DNA from: Geminocystis sp. NIES-3708
Lineage (GTDB): Bacteria > Cyanobacteriota > Cyanobacteriia > Cyanobacteriales > Cyanobacteriaceae
Length of the DNA: 64,000 bases
Direction of reading: 5' to 3'
NCBI RefSeq assembly: GCF_001548095.1
Contig: NZ_AP014815.1
Location: forward strand, 2,665,656 to 2,729,655
In this document: positions 18,092 to 28,112 of the stretch, in pieces
Numbering within the stretch: the first letter of the stretch is position 1
Layout of the letters: each line of letters begins with the position of its first letter
Translations under genes and position numbers: made by a program
The notes under the pieces: model-generated
The model's database searches: none
What the model was told of the DNA's origin: nothing
What the model saw: the letters and a program-made list of their open reading frames with translations, nothing else

Positions 18092-18522
18092 ATGTTATCT
18101 TCTAATCAGAAAATTTTTCAACTTTTAGATAGTATTATTCAATATACTGGTGCAAATAATAAGTTAAAATCAAATTTTAAAAAATGACTTTTTTTTACTG
18201 AAATTGAAAAAATGCTGGAGAATTTTCCTTGTCAAATTCCTGAAGAAATCGAGCAACTATATTATCACCATAATGGAATAAATTATTCTTGTAAATTAGA
18301 ATTATTTTACTACCATATATTTTTACCTTTAGAAAATGTTTTTTATACTCGTCAACATTGGTTAAAATTTAATTAAGAAAATAATATTTAATCTATTAAG
18401 CAGCATTATTACCAATTTTTAAAATTTATGAGCAAAAAGTTCCGCAAATAAAACTAAAATATAATTCTGTTAGACAAGAAATGTATGTTCAACTAATTAA
18501 TTATAATCAATTTTATGTTTAG
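18092..18522 (+). pseudogene. Decayed gene, possibly SMI1/KNR4-like
   Basis: A coding-like run starts at ATG 18092 (MLSSNQKIFQLLDSIIQYTG) and hits TGA at 18185. It continues in the same frame with TEIEKMLENFPCQIPEEIEQLYYHHNGI to TAA at 18374. A third piece in another frame (about 18424-18522) reads KIYEQKVPQIKLKYNSVRQE. The IPEEIEQLYYHHNGI stretch resembles the start of SMI1/KNR4 (SUKH) domains used in polymorphic-toxin immunity, but similarity is weak. One stop plus at least one frameshift mark it as non-functional. The 60 bp after it hold nothing further before the next gene. Confidence 0.6.
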
Positions 18523-18584
18523 CTTTGAAAATGTTTATTAGAACTCTATCTCCAGTAAAAAAATAATTTATTTCTATATTAATC

Positions 18585-20051
18585 ATGAAAATAAAATTTA
18601 AAAAAATGTGTCAATGGCTAGGATTTAGTCTCATAACTATTGCCTTAATTATTACTACCCATAATGTTGCTTTAGCAGAGGTTTCTAATAGCTATAAAAA
18701 CTTAGAATATCCTCCTTTATCAGAAATTAAATTACCAGAATATGAACGCTATCAATTAGATAATGGTATGGTTATTTATTTAATGCCCGATGGTAGATTA
18801 CCTTTAATTAGTGGTAATGCTATTATTCGCACAGGCTCAAGATTTGAACCATCTATTCAAGCTGGTTTAGCCGATTTAACAGGAGATTTAATGCGTTTAG
18901 GGGGTACAAAAAATCATACTCCTGAACAACTAAATTATATTTTAGAACAAAAAGCTTCTGCCATTGAAACTTCTATTGATACCACTTTAGGAAGTGCTAG
19001 TTTTACTTCCCTCAGTTATGATTTAGATACGGTTTTTCCTCTTTTTGCTGAAGTTTTACAATCTCCCGTGTTTGATAATCAGCAATTAGATTTACAAAAA
19101 ACAAAATTAAAAGGTGCGATTGCAAGAAGAAATGATAATCCCGGACAAATAGCAAGTCGAGAATTTGCTAAGTTAATTTATGGAGAAAATAGCCCTTATG
19201 CACGTACGATTGAGTATAAAAATTTAGATAATATTACTCGTGAAGATTTAGTTAATTTTTATAGTAAATATATTCGTCCTGATAATATTATTTTAGGCAT
19301 TGTAGGAGATTTTCAACCAGCAAAAATGAAATCATTAATCGAAAAAACCTTCGGTAATTGGACAGTAAATAACCCTTCTTTAAATCTTAATATTAATTCT
19401 GTTGAACAACAAAAACAAGACGGAATTTATGTAGTTGATCAACCACAATTAACCCAAAGTAATATTTTATTAGGTCATTTAAGCGGCAAATTAGATGATC
19501 CAAATTATGGCACATTAAGCGTTATCAACGGAATTTTAAACGGCTTTGGCGGTAGATTATATAATGAAATTCGTTCTACTCAAGGTTTAGCTTATTCGGT
19601 GTATGGTGTCTGGCGAGGCAGTTATGACTATCCCGGAACATTTATTGCAGGAGGACAAACAAAAAGTGAAACTACTGCTCAATTTATCAAATCCATAATA
19701 GCCGAAATTGAGCGTTTACGTACTCAGCCTATCACTCAAGAAGAATTAGATTATGCTAAAAATTCTATTTTAAATTCTTTTGTCTTTCAATTTCAAGATC
19801 CTTCTCAAACCTTATCTCGTTTAATGACTTATGAATATTTTGGTTATCCCAATGACTTTATTTTTAACTATCAAAAAGCAGTAAAAAAAACTACCATTGA
19901 AGATGTTTTAAGAGTTGCACAAGAATATTTACAACCTGATCGCATTGTGACTTTAATTGTTGGTAATGAAAAAGCATTTAAAGAGGATTTAGCTAATCTT
20001 CAACAACAAATTATCAGCGTTGATGTCACAATTCCCGAATCTTCCAGTTGA
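18585..20051 (+). CDS. M16-family peptidase homologue lacking the zinc site
   Basis: A 488-residue exported protein. A signal peptide (about residues 1-32, ending VALAE) precedes two M16 domains. Where active M16 subunits carry HxxEH, this one reads GLADLTGDLM, so it cannot bind catalytic zinc. The second domain has NGFGGRLYNEIRSTQGLAYSV, with the Arg and Tyr that hold substrate in the non-catalytic partner of two-subunit M16B enzymes. It should therefore pair with a separate zinc-bearing subunit, which is often the adjacent gene; none is adjacent here. It probably acts in the periplasm. Confidence 0.82.
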   Translation: MKIKFKKMCQWLGFSLITIALIITTHNVALAEVSNSYKNLEYPPLSEIKLPEYERYQLDNGMVIYLMPDGRLPLISGNAIIRTGSRFEPSIQAGLADLTGDLMRLGGTKNHTPEQLNYILEQKASAIETSIDTTLGSASFTSLSYDLDTVFPLFAEVLQSPVFDNQQLDLQKTKLKGAIARRNDNPGQIASREFAKLIYGENSPYARTIEYKNLDNITREDLVNFYSKYIRPDNIILGIVGDFQPAKMKSLIEKTFGNWTVNNPSLNLNINSVEQQKQDGIYVVDQPQLTQSNILLGHLSGKLDDPNYGTLSVINGILNGFGGRLYNEIRSTQGLAYSVYGVWRGSYDYPGTFIAGGQTKSETTAQFIKSIIAEIERLRTQPITQEELDYAKNSILNSFVFQFQDPSQTLSRLMTYEYFGYPNDFIFNYQKAVKKTTIEDVLRVAQEYLQPDRIVTLIVGNEKAFKEDLANLQQQIISVDVTIPESSS

Positions 20052-20264
20052 AGTAAAAACTTTGTTGCTTTGAATTATTAATCAAAATCCTCAACAATTA
20101 AAAATAAAATTAATTTAAGGTAAGAAATTATCAATTTTAACTACTATTGCCTATTCGCTATTGCCCATTGCCTGACTTCTTAGAGAAGTCTAATTATCAA
20201 CTACTTTAAGACGGTACAATATTGAGAATCATTAATCTTATTATTCTGACCTTAATTTATAATT

Positions 20265-20807
20265 ATGTGGCGTAAAATACCTTTAGCATTAGTAGGTTTA
20301 ACCATCGGCTCAATTTTAACCGTTATTGGGTTTATTGCTTATGGCATTGGTAACTCTACCTTAAATTTAGCAGGTTTTTTCTATGGAATACCTTTATTAT
20401 TAGGTGGACTAGCTTTAAAAGCGGCTGAATTGAAACCAATTCCCTTTGCAGCGGAAACTCCCCCAGAAGTTATCGCTTTAAGAAAACAAAAAGCTACCGA
20501 TACTCAAAATCAATTGCGCAATGATGTAACTCGTTATCGATACGGACAAGAAGCTCATTTAGATGAAGCCTTACAACGTCTTGGTTTAAGTCCCACAGAT
20601 GATGAAAGACCAGTTTTAATGAAAATAAAAGAAGCAAATATTAATAATAATTATGCCTTAATTTTATACTTCGATTCTCCTCTTATTAGTTTTGACATTT
20701 GGCAAGAAAAACAAGAAAAAATTACTAAGTTTTTTGGACCTGGTATTATTGCTGAAGTTTCTAAAAATGATGAAAATGAAATTGAATTAGCTTTAATTTC
20801 TGTATAG
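20265..20807 (+). CDS. DUF2854 family membrane protein
   Basis: A 180-residue protein with two N-terminal transmembrane helices (about residues 8-28 and 34-53). They are followed by LKAAELKPIPFA and a soluble domain with RNDVTRYRYGQEAHLDEALQRLGLSPTDDERP. This matches my memory of the DUF2854 family shared by cyanobacteria and plants, with no defined role. The soluble part is most likely cytoplasmic or stromal-facing. The 213 bp upstream contain degenerate TTGCC(T/C)A heptamer-like repeats. Confidence 0.75.
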   Translation: MWRKIPLALVGLTIGSILTVIGFIAYGIGNSTLNLAGFFYGIPLLLGGLALKAAELKPIPFAAETPPEVIALRKQKATDTQNQLRNDVTRYRYGQEAHLDEALQRLGLSPTDDERPVLMKIKEANINNNYALILYFDSPLISFDIWQEKQEKITKFFGPGIIAEVSKNDENEIELALISV

Positions 20808-21123
20808 AAAAAGATCAAAATTAACAATTAACGTTGATAGATAATTGATGCTTGAAGTTTCAATTATCAATTGGGTGAATGTGATTCACCCCGAAAAACT
20901 CCTGATTTTAAATTATCTAAAATATTAATGATAAAATTTATTTACGATTGATTAAATTGAAAAATAAACCCAAGATTTTAAATAGCATTCTGTAAATAAA
21001 ATATTATTATGTTTAATTAAAATACTCAGATAAATATTTTTATTTATAAATATTTCTCCTAGTTTCTTACTCCCTAGCTTCATCAAAAATGTTATGTCAA
21101 TCTCAGATATGTTTAATATAGTG
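20808..21123. other. Intergenic region with one palindrome
   Basis: This 316-bp gap has a perfect inverted repeat, GGGTGAAT-GTG-ATTCACCC (20873-20891), without a T-run on either side. It resembles the REP-like palindrome after psb30. I see no gene or RNA in the rest. Confidence 0.6.
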
Positions 21124-22767
21124 TTAATCAATTTGTAAAACTAATTTACCAAAACCGAGTTTTTCTCTGTCTATTAATTCACCATAAAAAAGATGTAAAA
21201 TATCTTTAGGTTGCGGATTACCACGGGATGAACCTTTTGCTCCCATAGCAATAACAATACCACAATAACCATAAAACTTAGCAACATATTCTCGCCACTC
21301 GTTGAGTTGTTTGATAAAATTATCGTCTTCATGATCATGTTGAATTTGGGCAAAAATATAAAAATTCTCTTCTAAGGTTTGTAAAATACCTAACGTATAA
21401 TTTACTTCTTTATAAGGATCATAACCTTCATTAAAAGTGACATTTAACACTCCATCTTCTTCAATTAATTCCTCAATAATTGTTTGAGCTTTCGGACGAG
21501 TTGTCTGTAAAATAATAACGGGAAAAAATGATTTTGAGGCTTTATTTTTTATTTTTTCAAAAGTTTTTAGCGGAATATTACTCGAAGAATTACCCTGTAA
21601 CGAGTTAAATAAACTAGCTTCCATTTTACTGAAAGAAACTAATGTACCTTCGGGAATTAAAGTATCATTAATTTCAGGCTCATCTTCTTCTTCAAAATAA
21701 TAGTCATCTTCATCATCTTCATCACCAAAAAGTTCTTCTAATTCTTTAGTTAATTCTGGAGTTGTAGAAACATTGATTTTTAACCATAAATCTTCTAAAG
21801 GAATATTTAAAGTATATTCTTTACTAATAAAATCTATTTCTTGTTCAGATAATTCTTCTTCACATTCACGAAGAAATCGACCAAGTGCTTGTATCGCCAA
21901 ATAAACTGGATAGACTTCTTCTTCTTCTCTTAAAGGTCTAATACCTTCATAGGGATGAATACTACCAAAAATAGCTCCGATATTGTTTTCTGAAAAATTA
22001 TCACCTTTAGAGTAGAAATTTTCGCCGTCTTCTTGAGAAAAATTAACAAACCAACAATCTTGTTGCAAAAAAATAGCCTCCAACTCTCCTTCATCGGCAG
22101 AATCAGCTAAATCGATGACTTGTTGACGAAATTTTTTCATAGAATCTAAAGAACGATATAAAATCACTCCAAATTCTTGTCCTAACATTCCCATCACACA
22201 AGCATAAAGACTATCTACATTCCAGTGATTAATATCAATTTTGATAATTTCTTCTTCAGATAATGAGTGCCATGGTTGTTGATCCCAAATTTCTGAAATG
22301 GCTATTTTTTCTAAGGCTTCCGATAATTCAGGAGAAATATTTTCATTACTATCGGTGTGAATACTTTGAAAATTTTGCCATAATTCATCTAAAAGAGGCA
22401 ATTCCGATTGATAGTCAACAATAATGTCTAAACCCTGTAATGCACCTCGCAAAAAAAATTGTAACTCCCTATCTTTAACTACAATTTTTTGTGGACGGGC
22501 TGGTTTCGCTGGATTATGAGGATTTTCAATGGCTTTCAATAATGTTCTTACCATAGCCTCTGGTCCTGTTTTGATGTTCATTACATCCATAGATCTCACA
22601 AAACCTTCACTGCCATCTACCCAAATAATACATTCCCCATGATCAACTAAGTCCGTTTCGAGATTTTCCATCATACCCATAATCGAACGGCGATCGCCTT
22701 CCCACACATGAGGAATTTGAGGAATACGTTTTAGTCTATGTTTTGTAGTTTCTGGTAAGGAAGTCAT
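21124..22767 (-). CDS. Large conserved cyanobacterial protein, unknown function
   Basis: A 547-residue soluble acidic protein. It opens KRLKRIPQIPHVWEGDRRS, continues with a conserved-looking MVRTLLKAIENPHNPAKPARP, and has an acidic low-complexity stretch near residues 350-370 (EDDEDDYYFEEEDEPEIND). The C-terminal region contains IVIAMGAKGSSRGNPQPKDILHLFYGELIDREKLGFG. There are no catalytic motifs I can assign and no membrane segment. The pattern could belong to a cyanobacterial DUF such as DUF6930, but I am not certain. It lies 60 bp downstream of cimA on the same strand, so the two may be co-transcribed. Confidence 0.68.
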   Translation of the reverse strand: MTSLPETTKHRLKRIPQIPHVWEGDRRSIMGMMENLETDLVDHGECIIWVDGSEGFVRSMDVMNIKTGPEAMVRTLLKAIENPHNPAKPARPQKIVVKDRELQFFLRGALQGLDIIVDYQSELPLLDELWQNFQSIHTDSNENISPELSEALEKIAISEIWDQQPWHSLSEEEIIKIDINHWNVDSLYACVMGMLGQEFGVILYRSLDSMKKFRQQVIDLADSADEGELEAIFLQQDCWFVNFSQEDGENFYSKGDNFSENNIGAIFGSIHPYEGIRPLREEEEVYPVYLAIQALGRFLRECEEELSEQEIDFISKEYTLNIPLEDLWLKINVSTTPELTKELEELFGDEDDEDDYYFEEEDEPEINDTLIPEGTLVSFSKMEASLFNSLQGNSSSNIPLKTFEKIKNKASKSFFPVIILQTTRPKAQTIIEELIEEDGVLNVTFNEGYDPYKEVNYTLGILQTLEENFYIFAQIQHDHEDDNFIKQLNEWREYVAKFYGYCGIVIAMGAKGSSRGNPQPKDILHLFYGELIDREKLGFGKLVLQID

Positions 22768-22827
22768 TTAACAATTAACAATGAACAATTACGATAAAAG
22801 GTTGATGATTTTCTTCTAGATGGTTTT

Positions 22828-24489
22828 CTAATCTCCTAGTCTCCTAGTCTCTTCGCTTTTTGCTAAAAAGTTGGAAGAATTAATTTCCGCTCTACCTAGT
22901 AAGATACCATATTCTATACCTTCAACTACCGCTTGATAAGAAGCATCAATAATATTCGTAGATACACCGACTGTTGTCCATCTCTGTTCACCATTGCTAG
23001 ACTCAATTAAAACCCTAGTTTTAGCAGAAGTTCCCTTTGTGCCATCGAGAATACGTACTTTATAATCTGTTAAATGAAATTGGGCTATTTCGGGATAGAA
23101 TTTCACCAACGCCTTACGTAACGCCTGATCTAATGCTGAAACTGGACCATTTCCTTCCGCTACTTCTAATAATTCTTCCTCCGCAACGATAACTTTTACC
23201 GTAGCTAAAGCGTGAGTATAAGGGGTTTTACCATCTATGGTAATATCAGAATGTACTTGAAAACCTTTAATACCAAATAATTCTTTTCTCTGGTTTAAGG
23301 CTTCTCGTAATAATAATTCAAAACTTGCTTCGGCAGCTTCAAATTGATAACCTTCACTTTCTAAAGCTTTTAGCTTCAATAAAATTTCTCTGCAAGTAGG
23401 ATCATTTTTATCAAATTCGATACCGAAGGTTTTCGCTTTTGCAATAATATTACTTAATCCTGCTTGATCTGATATAACTATTCTTCTTTCATTACCAATA
23501 GATTCAGGCTCTATATGTTCATAAGTTAAGGGATTCCGAGCAACGGCTGATACATGAATACCACCTTTATGGGCAAATGCCGATCGCCCTACAAAAGGAG
23601 CATGATCATCAGGAGCAAGATTGACAATTTCACTAATTAAACGACTATTAGGGGTTAATTTGGTTAATTCTTCTGCTTCAAGGCATTTATAGCCTAACTT
23701 TAGCTGTAAATTAGGGATTAAAGTGCATAAATTAGCATTACCACATCTTTCACCATAACCGTTAATTGTGCCTTGAATCATAGTGACACCTTCTAATACT
23801 GAAGCGATGGCATTCGCTACGGCTGTACCGCTATCATTATGAGTATGAATACCTAATTTTGGAATATCAGGATCATCTAAATTAAGATCAAGTTTACCTA
23901 CGATTTCCGAGACAATTTGGCTAATTTCATGAGGTAAAGTCCCCCCGTTAGTATCACAAAAAACAAGCCACTTTGCACCACCTTTAATAGCTGATTGAAG
24001 AGTTTTTAAAGCATATTCAGGATTATTTTTATAACCATCGAACCAATGTTCGGCATCATAAATTACTTGTCTTCCTTGTGATCGCAAATAAGATATGGTA
24101 TCTTCAATCATGGCTAAATTTTCATCCAAAGAGGTTTTTAAGCCTTCTGTAACGTGTAAATCCCAAGATTTGCCAAAAATTGTTACCCAGTGGGTATTTG
24201 CGGCTAGAATGGCTTTTAACATGGGATCAGCTTCAGCAGATTGGTTTGGGCGACGGGTAGAGCAAAAAGCCACGATATTAGCCTGTTTTAAAGGTTGCTC
24301 TTTTAACTCCCAAAAAAATTGTACATCTTTCGGATTTGCACCAGGCCAACCGCCTTCGATAAAAGGGATACCCATATCATCTAACTTTCGGGCAATTTTT
24401 AATTTATCCGCCAAAGAAAGTGAAATACCTTCTCTTTGTGCCCCGTCTCTTAAAGTAGTGTCATATAACCAAATTTTGTGATCATTCAT
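22828..24489 (-). CDS. cimA: (R)-citramalate synthase
   Basis: A 553-residue member of the isopropylmalate/homocitrate/citramalate synthase family. The TIM-barrel start IWLYDTTLRDGAQREGISLS carries the metal-binding Asp, with CDTNGGTLPHEI and GIHTHNDSGTAVANAI as later active-site segments. A C-terminal regulatory LeuA_dimer-type domain ends in GVSTNIIDASYQAVVEGIEYG. This set, and the WPGANPKDVQFFWE segment, are typical of CimA, which condenses pyruvate with acetyl-CoA in the threonine-independent route to isoleucine. A 2-isopropylmalate synthase role is less likely. The last codons lie in a short CTCCTAGT-type direct repeat, so the C-terminal tail is probably not conserved. Confidence 0.9.
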   Translation of the reverse strand: MNDHKIWLYDTTLRDGAQREGISLSLADKLKIARKLDDMGIPFIEGGWPGANPKDVQFFWELKEQPLKQANIVAFCSTRRPNQSAEADPMLKAILAANTHWVTIFGKSWDLHVTEGLKTSLDENLAMIEDTISYLRSQGRQVIYDAEHWFDGYKNNPEYALKTLQSAIKGGAKWLVFCDTNGGTLPHEISQIVSEIVGKLDLNLDDPDIPKLGIHTHNDSGTAVANAIASVLEGVTMIQGTINGYGERCGNANLCTLIPNLQLKLGYKCLEAEELTKLTPNSRLISEIVNLAPDDHAPFVGRSAFAHKGGIHVSAVARNPLTYEHIEPESIGNERRIVISDQAGLSNIIAKAKTFGIEFDKNDPTCREILLKLKALESEGYQFEAAEASFELLLREALNQRKELFGIKGFQVHSDITIDGKTPYTHALATVKVIVAEEELLEVAEGNGPVSALDQALRKALVKFYPEIAQFHLTDYKVRILDGTKGTSAKTRVLIESSNGEQRWTTVGVSTNIIDASYQAVVEGIEYGILLGRAEINSSNFLAKSEETRRLGD

Positions 24490-24583
24490 CCCTAAAATAT
24501 CCCCATCTCACGTTACAGCTAATTTATTGTATATCACCATTTTAACGAAATAAAAATAACTAATAGACAACTTTTGTGAAGTT

Positions 24584-24611
24584 AGGCAATAGGCAATAGG
24601 CAATAGGCAAT
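24584..24611 (+). repeat. Heptanucleotide tandem repeat (AGGCAAT)x4
   Basis: Four perfect head-to-tail copies of AGGCAAT lie between cimA and the hybrid kinase gene. Heptamer tandem arrays are a known class of cyanobacterial short tandem repeat. A degenerate counterpart on the other strand (TTGCCTA/TTGCCCA) lies near 20150-20170. Confidence 0.85.
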
Positions 24612-24729
24612 GATGATAAGAATTGATGATTTGTAAACAAAAATTGATTTTAAATTTCTTTCTTCTCGGATGTCTAAGATCTGTGGTAGGAAGTACAATA
24701 AATAATAGCTTTTCAATATTTGATCCTTC

Positions 24730-27609
24730 ATGTCTTTTTCTCCTCATCTAAAGTTAAAAATAGATAAGTTATTACTCAATCTTACTCTTAAGGAAAAATT
24801 AGGGATTTCTTTTGGTGTGACAATCTTTTTTCTATCTATTATATTTAGCTTTATTGTATTTCAGTCTGTCAAAAGCAAAGTAGAAGAAGACCAAAGTTTT
24901 TTATTAAGACAAATTAGCAATGAGTTGATTAATAACTTCGATCATTCGATGTATAAACGTTCTATTGATGTTCGGAATATGTCAAAATTATCCGAGTTTA
25001 GAAAAGAAGGTGAATACAAAAACAATCGTGGTTTTTTATTAAATGAGTTACAAGAAAGTTATGAAGGTTATGCTTGGATAGGTTTTGCTGATAGGGAAGG
25101 AATCGTTGAAGTTAGTACTAAAGGTATTTTAGAACAAGTAAATGTAAGTAAACGCCCTTGGTTTATTGAAGGATTAAAAAAAGGTTTTATTGGAGATGTC
25201 CATGAAGCAAAATTATTAGCTAATAAATTACCTCCTCTTCCTAATGGGGAAAAATTAAGGTTTTTAGATGTCGCATATCCAGTATATAACGAGAAAAATC
25301 AAGTAATTGGGGTTTTAGGGGCTCATTTAAGTTGGCAATGGATAGAAAACTTAAGTAATTCTTTAATGCAGAGTATTCCTAAAAATAAGCAAATTGAAAT
25401 TTTTATTATTAGCAAAGACGGAAAAATAATTTATGATTCAGAAGAAAAATCAGAAGGAAAATTGATTAATGATATTATCCCTTCCATTGATTTACAGCAA
25501 CCGTTATCAATCAGTCAAAAACAAAATTTTCAGGGAGTTAAATATTTAATTAGTCATCATCGAGATAAAGGTTATCTTACTTATGAAGGTTTAGGGTGGC
25601 ATATTATTGTTAAACAACCCACTACTATTGCTTTTAAATCTGCTGATGATTTACAAAGAAAAATTTTAATTTGGGGGTTAGGATTAGCTACCATTTTTTC
25701 ATTGATAGGTTGGAAAATTGCGGAACAAATTACAAATCCTTTATTAAAAATTGCCAATGAAGCAGATCAAATTCGTAAAGGAAATCGAGAAATACCATTA
25801 TGTATTTTTCCTCTTTCTAGTGAATTTTATCAAGGAAAAAATGAGATCCTTTTATTATCCTCAAGTCTATCAGATTTAGTTCAAAATTTAATTAGTCAAG
25901 AAAATAAACTAAAAAAAATAAATCAAGAATTAGAAGAAAAAATATTAACAAGGACACAAGAATTAAATATTGCCAAAGAATTAGCAGAAAAAGCGAACCA
26001 AGCTAAAAGTATTTTTTTATCAAATATGAGTCATGAATTGCGCACTCCTTTAAATGCCATTTTAGGTTTTTCGCAATTAATGAAAGATGATCATAATTTA
26101 AGTTTAGATAATAAAGATAATATCAATATAATAATTAATAGTGGGGAACATTTACTATCTCTAATTAATGAAGTTTTAGAATTATCAAAAATTGAAGCAG
26201 GGCAAATTAATTTTAATGAAAATAGTTTTAATCTTCATGATTTACTTTTATCTTTAAAATCTATGCTACAAATTAAAGCAACACAAAAAAAAATAGATTT
26301 AATTTTCAATTTAGCAGATAATTTACCAGAATTTATTGTTACTGATGAGAGTAAGTTAAGACAAATTTTACTTAATTTAATTAGTAATTCTCTAAAATTT
26401 ACTAAGGAAGGAAATATAACTTTAGTAGCAAAATTATTAACAAAAAATCAGCTTTATTTTGCCATAACAGATACAGGAATGGGAATGCAACCAGAAGAAA
26501 TAGATAAACTTTTTACTCCTTTTTTCCAAACAGCATCGGGAATAAAATCAAAAGAAGGTACAGGTTTAGGTTTATTAATTTCTCGCCAATTCGTAGAGTT
26601 AATGGGTGGTAAAATGAAAGTTGAAAGTAAGTTTAAAGAAGGAACTACTTTTTCATTTACGATCAATTTTACCCCTATTGATTTTCAAAATGAACATAAA
26701 CTTTTACCCACAGAAAAAATAATTAGTTTAGCAGTTAATACTCCTATTTATCGTATTTTAATTGTCGATGACCATGAGCAAAATCGTTTACTTTTAAGAA
26801 AATTATTAACCCCGCTAAATTTTGCCTTGAAAGAAGCCGTTAACGGTAAAGAAGCCGTAGAAATTACTGAAAATTGGCAACCTCATTTAATTTGGATGGA
26901 TATAGGTATGCCAGAAATGGATGGTTATGAAGCAACAAGGCTTATTCGTGAAAAAAATCAAAACTCTTTTTATCGCCCTATTATCATCGCATTAACTGCC
27001 CATGCTTTTATGGAAGAAAAAGATCATATTTTAAAATCAGGGTGTGATGATGTGGTTAGCAAACCTTTTATGACAGCGATTATTTTTGATAAATTACAAC
27101 ATTTTTTGCATCTGGAATATATTTATGAGTCAATTTCCGAAAATTCGACTTCCGAAAATTCGACTATTGCCGTGACTAAAAATTTAGAAACTTTAACGGA
27201 AAAAATATCATCTCAGGAAATAAAAATTTTGATAGCCGAAGATAATCGAGTTAATCAAAAATTAATTATTAGCTTTTTAAAAAAATTGGGTTACAAAGCA
27301 GATATTGCTAACAACGGTAAAGAAGTTATTTCAGCGATGGAATCACAATTTTATCATATTATTTTCATGGACGTAGAAATGCCCGAAATGGATGGTATAA
27401 CTGCTACAAAAAAAATTTATGAACTTTTCTCCTCAGAAAACCTACCAATAATTATCGCTATGACAGCCCATGATGATGATGAAAATAAGAAGAGGTGTCG
27501 AGAAATAGGAATGAAAGATTATTTACCTAAACCCATTAAGTTATCAGCATTACAATCGATTTTATCAAAATTTTTAGAAGTGGAAAACTCCTATAAAAAT
27601 ACTCTTTGA
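24730..27609 (+). CDS. Hybrid sensor histidine kinase (Cache-HAMP-HisKA-HATPase-REC-REC)
   Basis: A 959-residue inner-membrane hybrid kinase. Transmembrane helices (about residues 25-46 and 312-330) flank an extracytoplasmic double-Cache sensor with [13 protein letters not shown] and [21 protein letters not shown] and a coiled coil follow. The dimerisation box [17 protein letters not shown] has the phospho-acceptor His435. The ATPase domain shows N ([10 protein letters not shown]), G1 (DTGMGM) and G2 (GTGLGLLIS). Two receiver domains have phospho-acceptor Asp724 ([10 protein letters not shown]) and Asp881 ([10 protein letters not shown]). There is no HPt or DNA-binding domain, so output needs a separate phosphotransfer partner. 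A 15-bp direct repeat encodes the [11 protein letters not shown] linker between the receivers. The signal sensed is unknown. Confidence 0.93.
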   Translation: MSFSPHLKLKIDKLLLNLTLKEKLGISFGVTIFFLSIIFSFIVFQSVKSKVEEDQSFLLRQISNELINNFDHSMYKRSIDVRNMSKLSEFRKEGEYKNNRGFLLNELQESYEGYAWIGFADREGIVEVSTKGILEQVNVSKRPWFIEGLKKGFIGDVHEAKLLANKLPPLPNGEKLRFLDVAYPVYNEKNQVIGVLGAHLSWQWIENLSNSLMQSIPKNKQIEIFIISKDGKIIYDSEEKSEGKLINDIIPSIDLQQPLSISQKQNFQGVKYLISHHRDKGYLTYEGLGWHIIVKQPTTIAFKSADDLQRKILIWGLGLATIFSLIGWKIAEQITNPLLKIANEADQIRKGNREIPLCIFPLSSEFYQGKNEILLLSSSLSDLVQNLISQENKLKKINQELEEKILTRTQELNIAKELAEKANQAKSIFLSNMSHELRTPLNAILGFSQLMKDDHNLSLDNKDNINIIINSGEHLLSLINEVLELSKIEAGQINFNENSFNLHDLLLSLKSMLQIKATQKKIDLIFNLADNLPEFIVTDESKLRQILLNLISNSLKFTKEGNITLVAKLLTKNQLYFAITDTGMGMQPEEIDKLFTPFFQTASGIKSKEGTGLGLLISRQFVELMGGKMKVESKFKEGTTFSFTINFTPIDFQNEHKLLPTEKIISLAVNTPIYRILIVDDHEQNRLLLRKLLTPLNFALKEAVNGKEAVEITENWQPHLIWMDIGMPEMDGYEATRLIREKNQNSFYRPIIIALTAHAFMEEKDHILKSGCDDVVSKPFMTAIIFDKLQHFLHLEYIYESISENSTSENSTIAVTKNLETLTEKISSQEIKILIAEDNRVNQKLIISFLKKLGYKADIANNGKEVISAMESQFYHIIFMDVEMPEMDGITATKKIYELFSSENLPIIIAMTAHDDDENKKRCREIGMKDYLPKPIKLSALQSILSKFLEVENSYKNTL

Positions 27610-27690
27610 TTTGTAAGATATTGATAAGAAAAAAAGTCAGAATTCAGTATTAATTAGAACTTTAGATCTAGTATGTAGGTACTAAATATT

Positions 27691-27852
27691 TGGGGTTTGC
27701 TCAAAAAGTATGAGGAAGGGGTAGGGCAACGATTTGCAAGGCAAAGGTTTTAATGGTTTTGATTTGTAGCATAAGAGTTTGTAATTGTACAATATTTACC
27801 TGCTCTTTGAGTAAATAAGGGGTTTAAACCCCTTGCTAAAACTGTACACTTT
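27691..27852 (-). repeat. Palindrome-bearing interspersed repeat, copy 1
   Basis: About 160 bp, in reverse orientation to the copy at 46312-46460. Both share GTTTTAGCAAGGGGTTTAAA around a perfect 18-bp palindrome AAGGGGTTTAAACCCCTT, an interior CATTAAAAC(C)TTTGCC, CCTACCC and a terminal AGCAA(A)CCCC. The terminal hairpin suggests an IS200/IS605-type or palindrome-associated element, by inference. Confidence 0.75.
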
Positions 27853-27924
27853 TTTATTAGTGTAGTATATATAAAACTTTAGTTTTGATAGACTTCTGAT
27901 TCCCAACAGCAACCCTTACTTAGA

Positions 27925-28007
27925 CAAAATTAATTGTATAGAGGCAACGGGTTTAAACCTATTGTTACCAAAAGCTTAGGGAAAATAAAATCTACAAATT
28001 AATTATA
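27925..28007. repeat. AATTAATTGTA-ended repeat, copy 1
   Basis: CAAAATTAATTGTATA at the left and TACAAATTAATT at the right are inverted ends enclosing about 55 bp. The inner GGTTTAAACCTATT and AAAATAAAAT segments align with the copy at 56695-56773. It has no coding capacity. Confidence 0.6.
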
Positions 28008-28112
28008 TTTATTTACTTAACAACTATACTTTATCATTCTGAGCTTGTGTAGGAATCTCGAAACCATTAATTTTTAGTAGTGATGTGCAAATCCTAAGAA
28101 TATTATTTTGTT

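Noticed and set aside
24584-24611. CRISPR array from tandem repeats
   Set aside because: The repeat is a contiguous heptamer without spacers. No spaced direct repeats of 25-40 bp and no cas genes were seen anywhere in the window.
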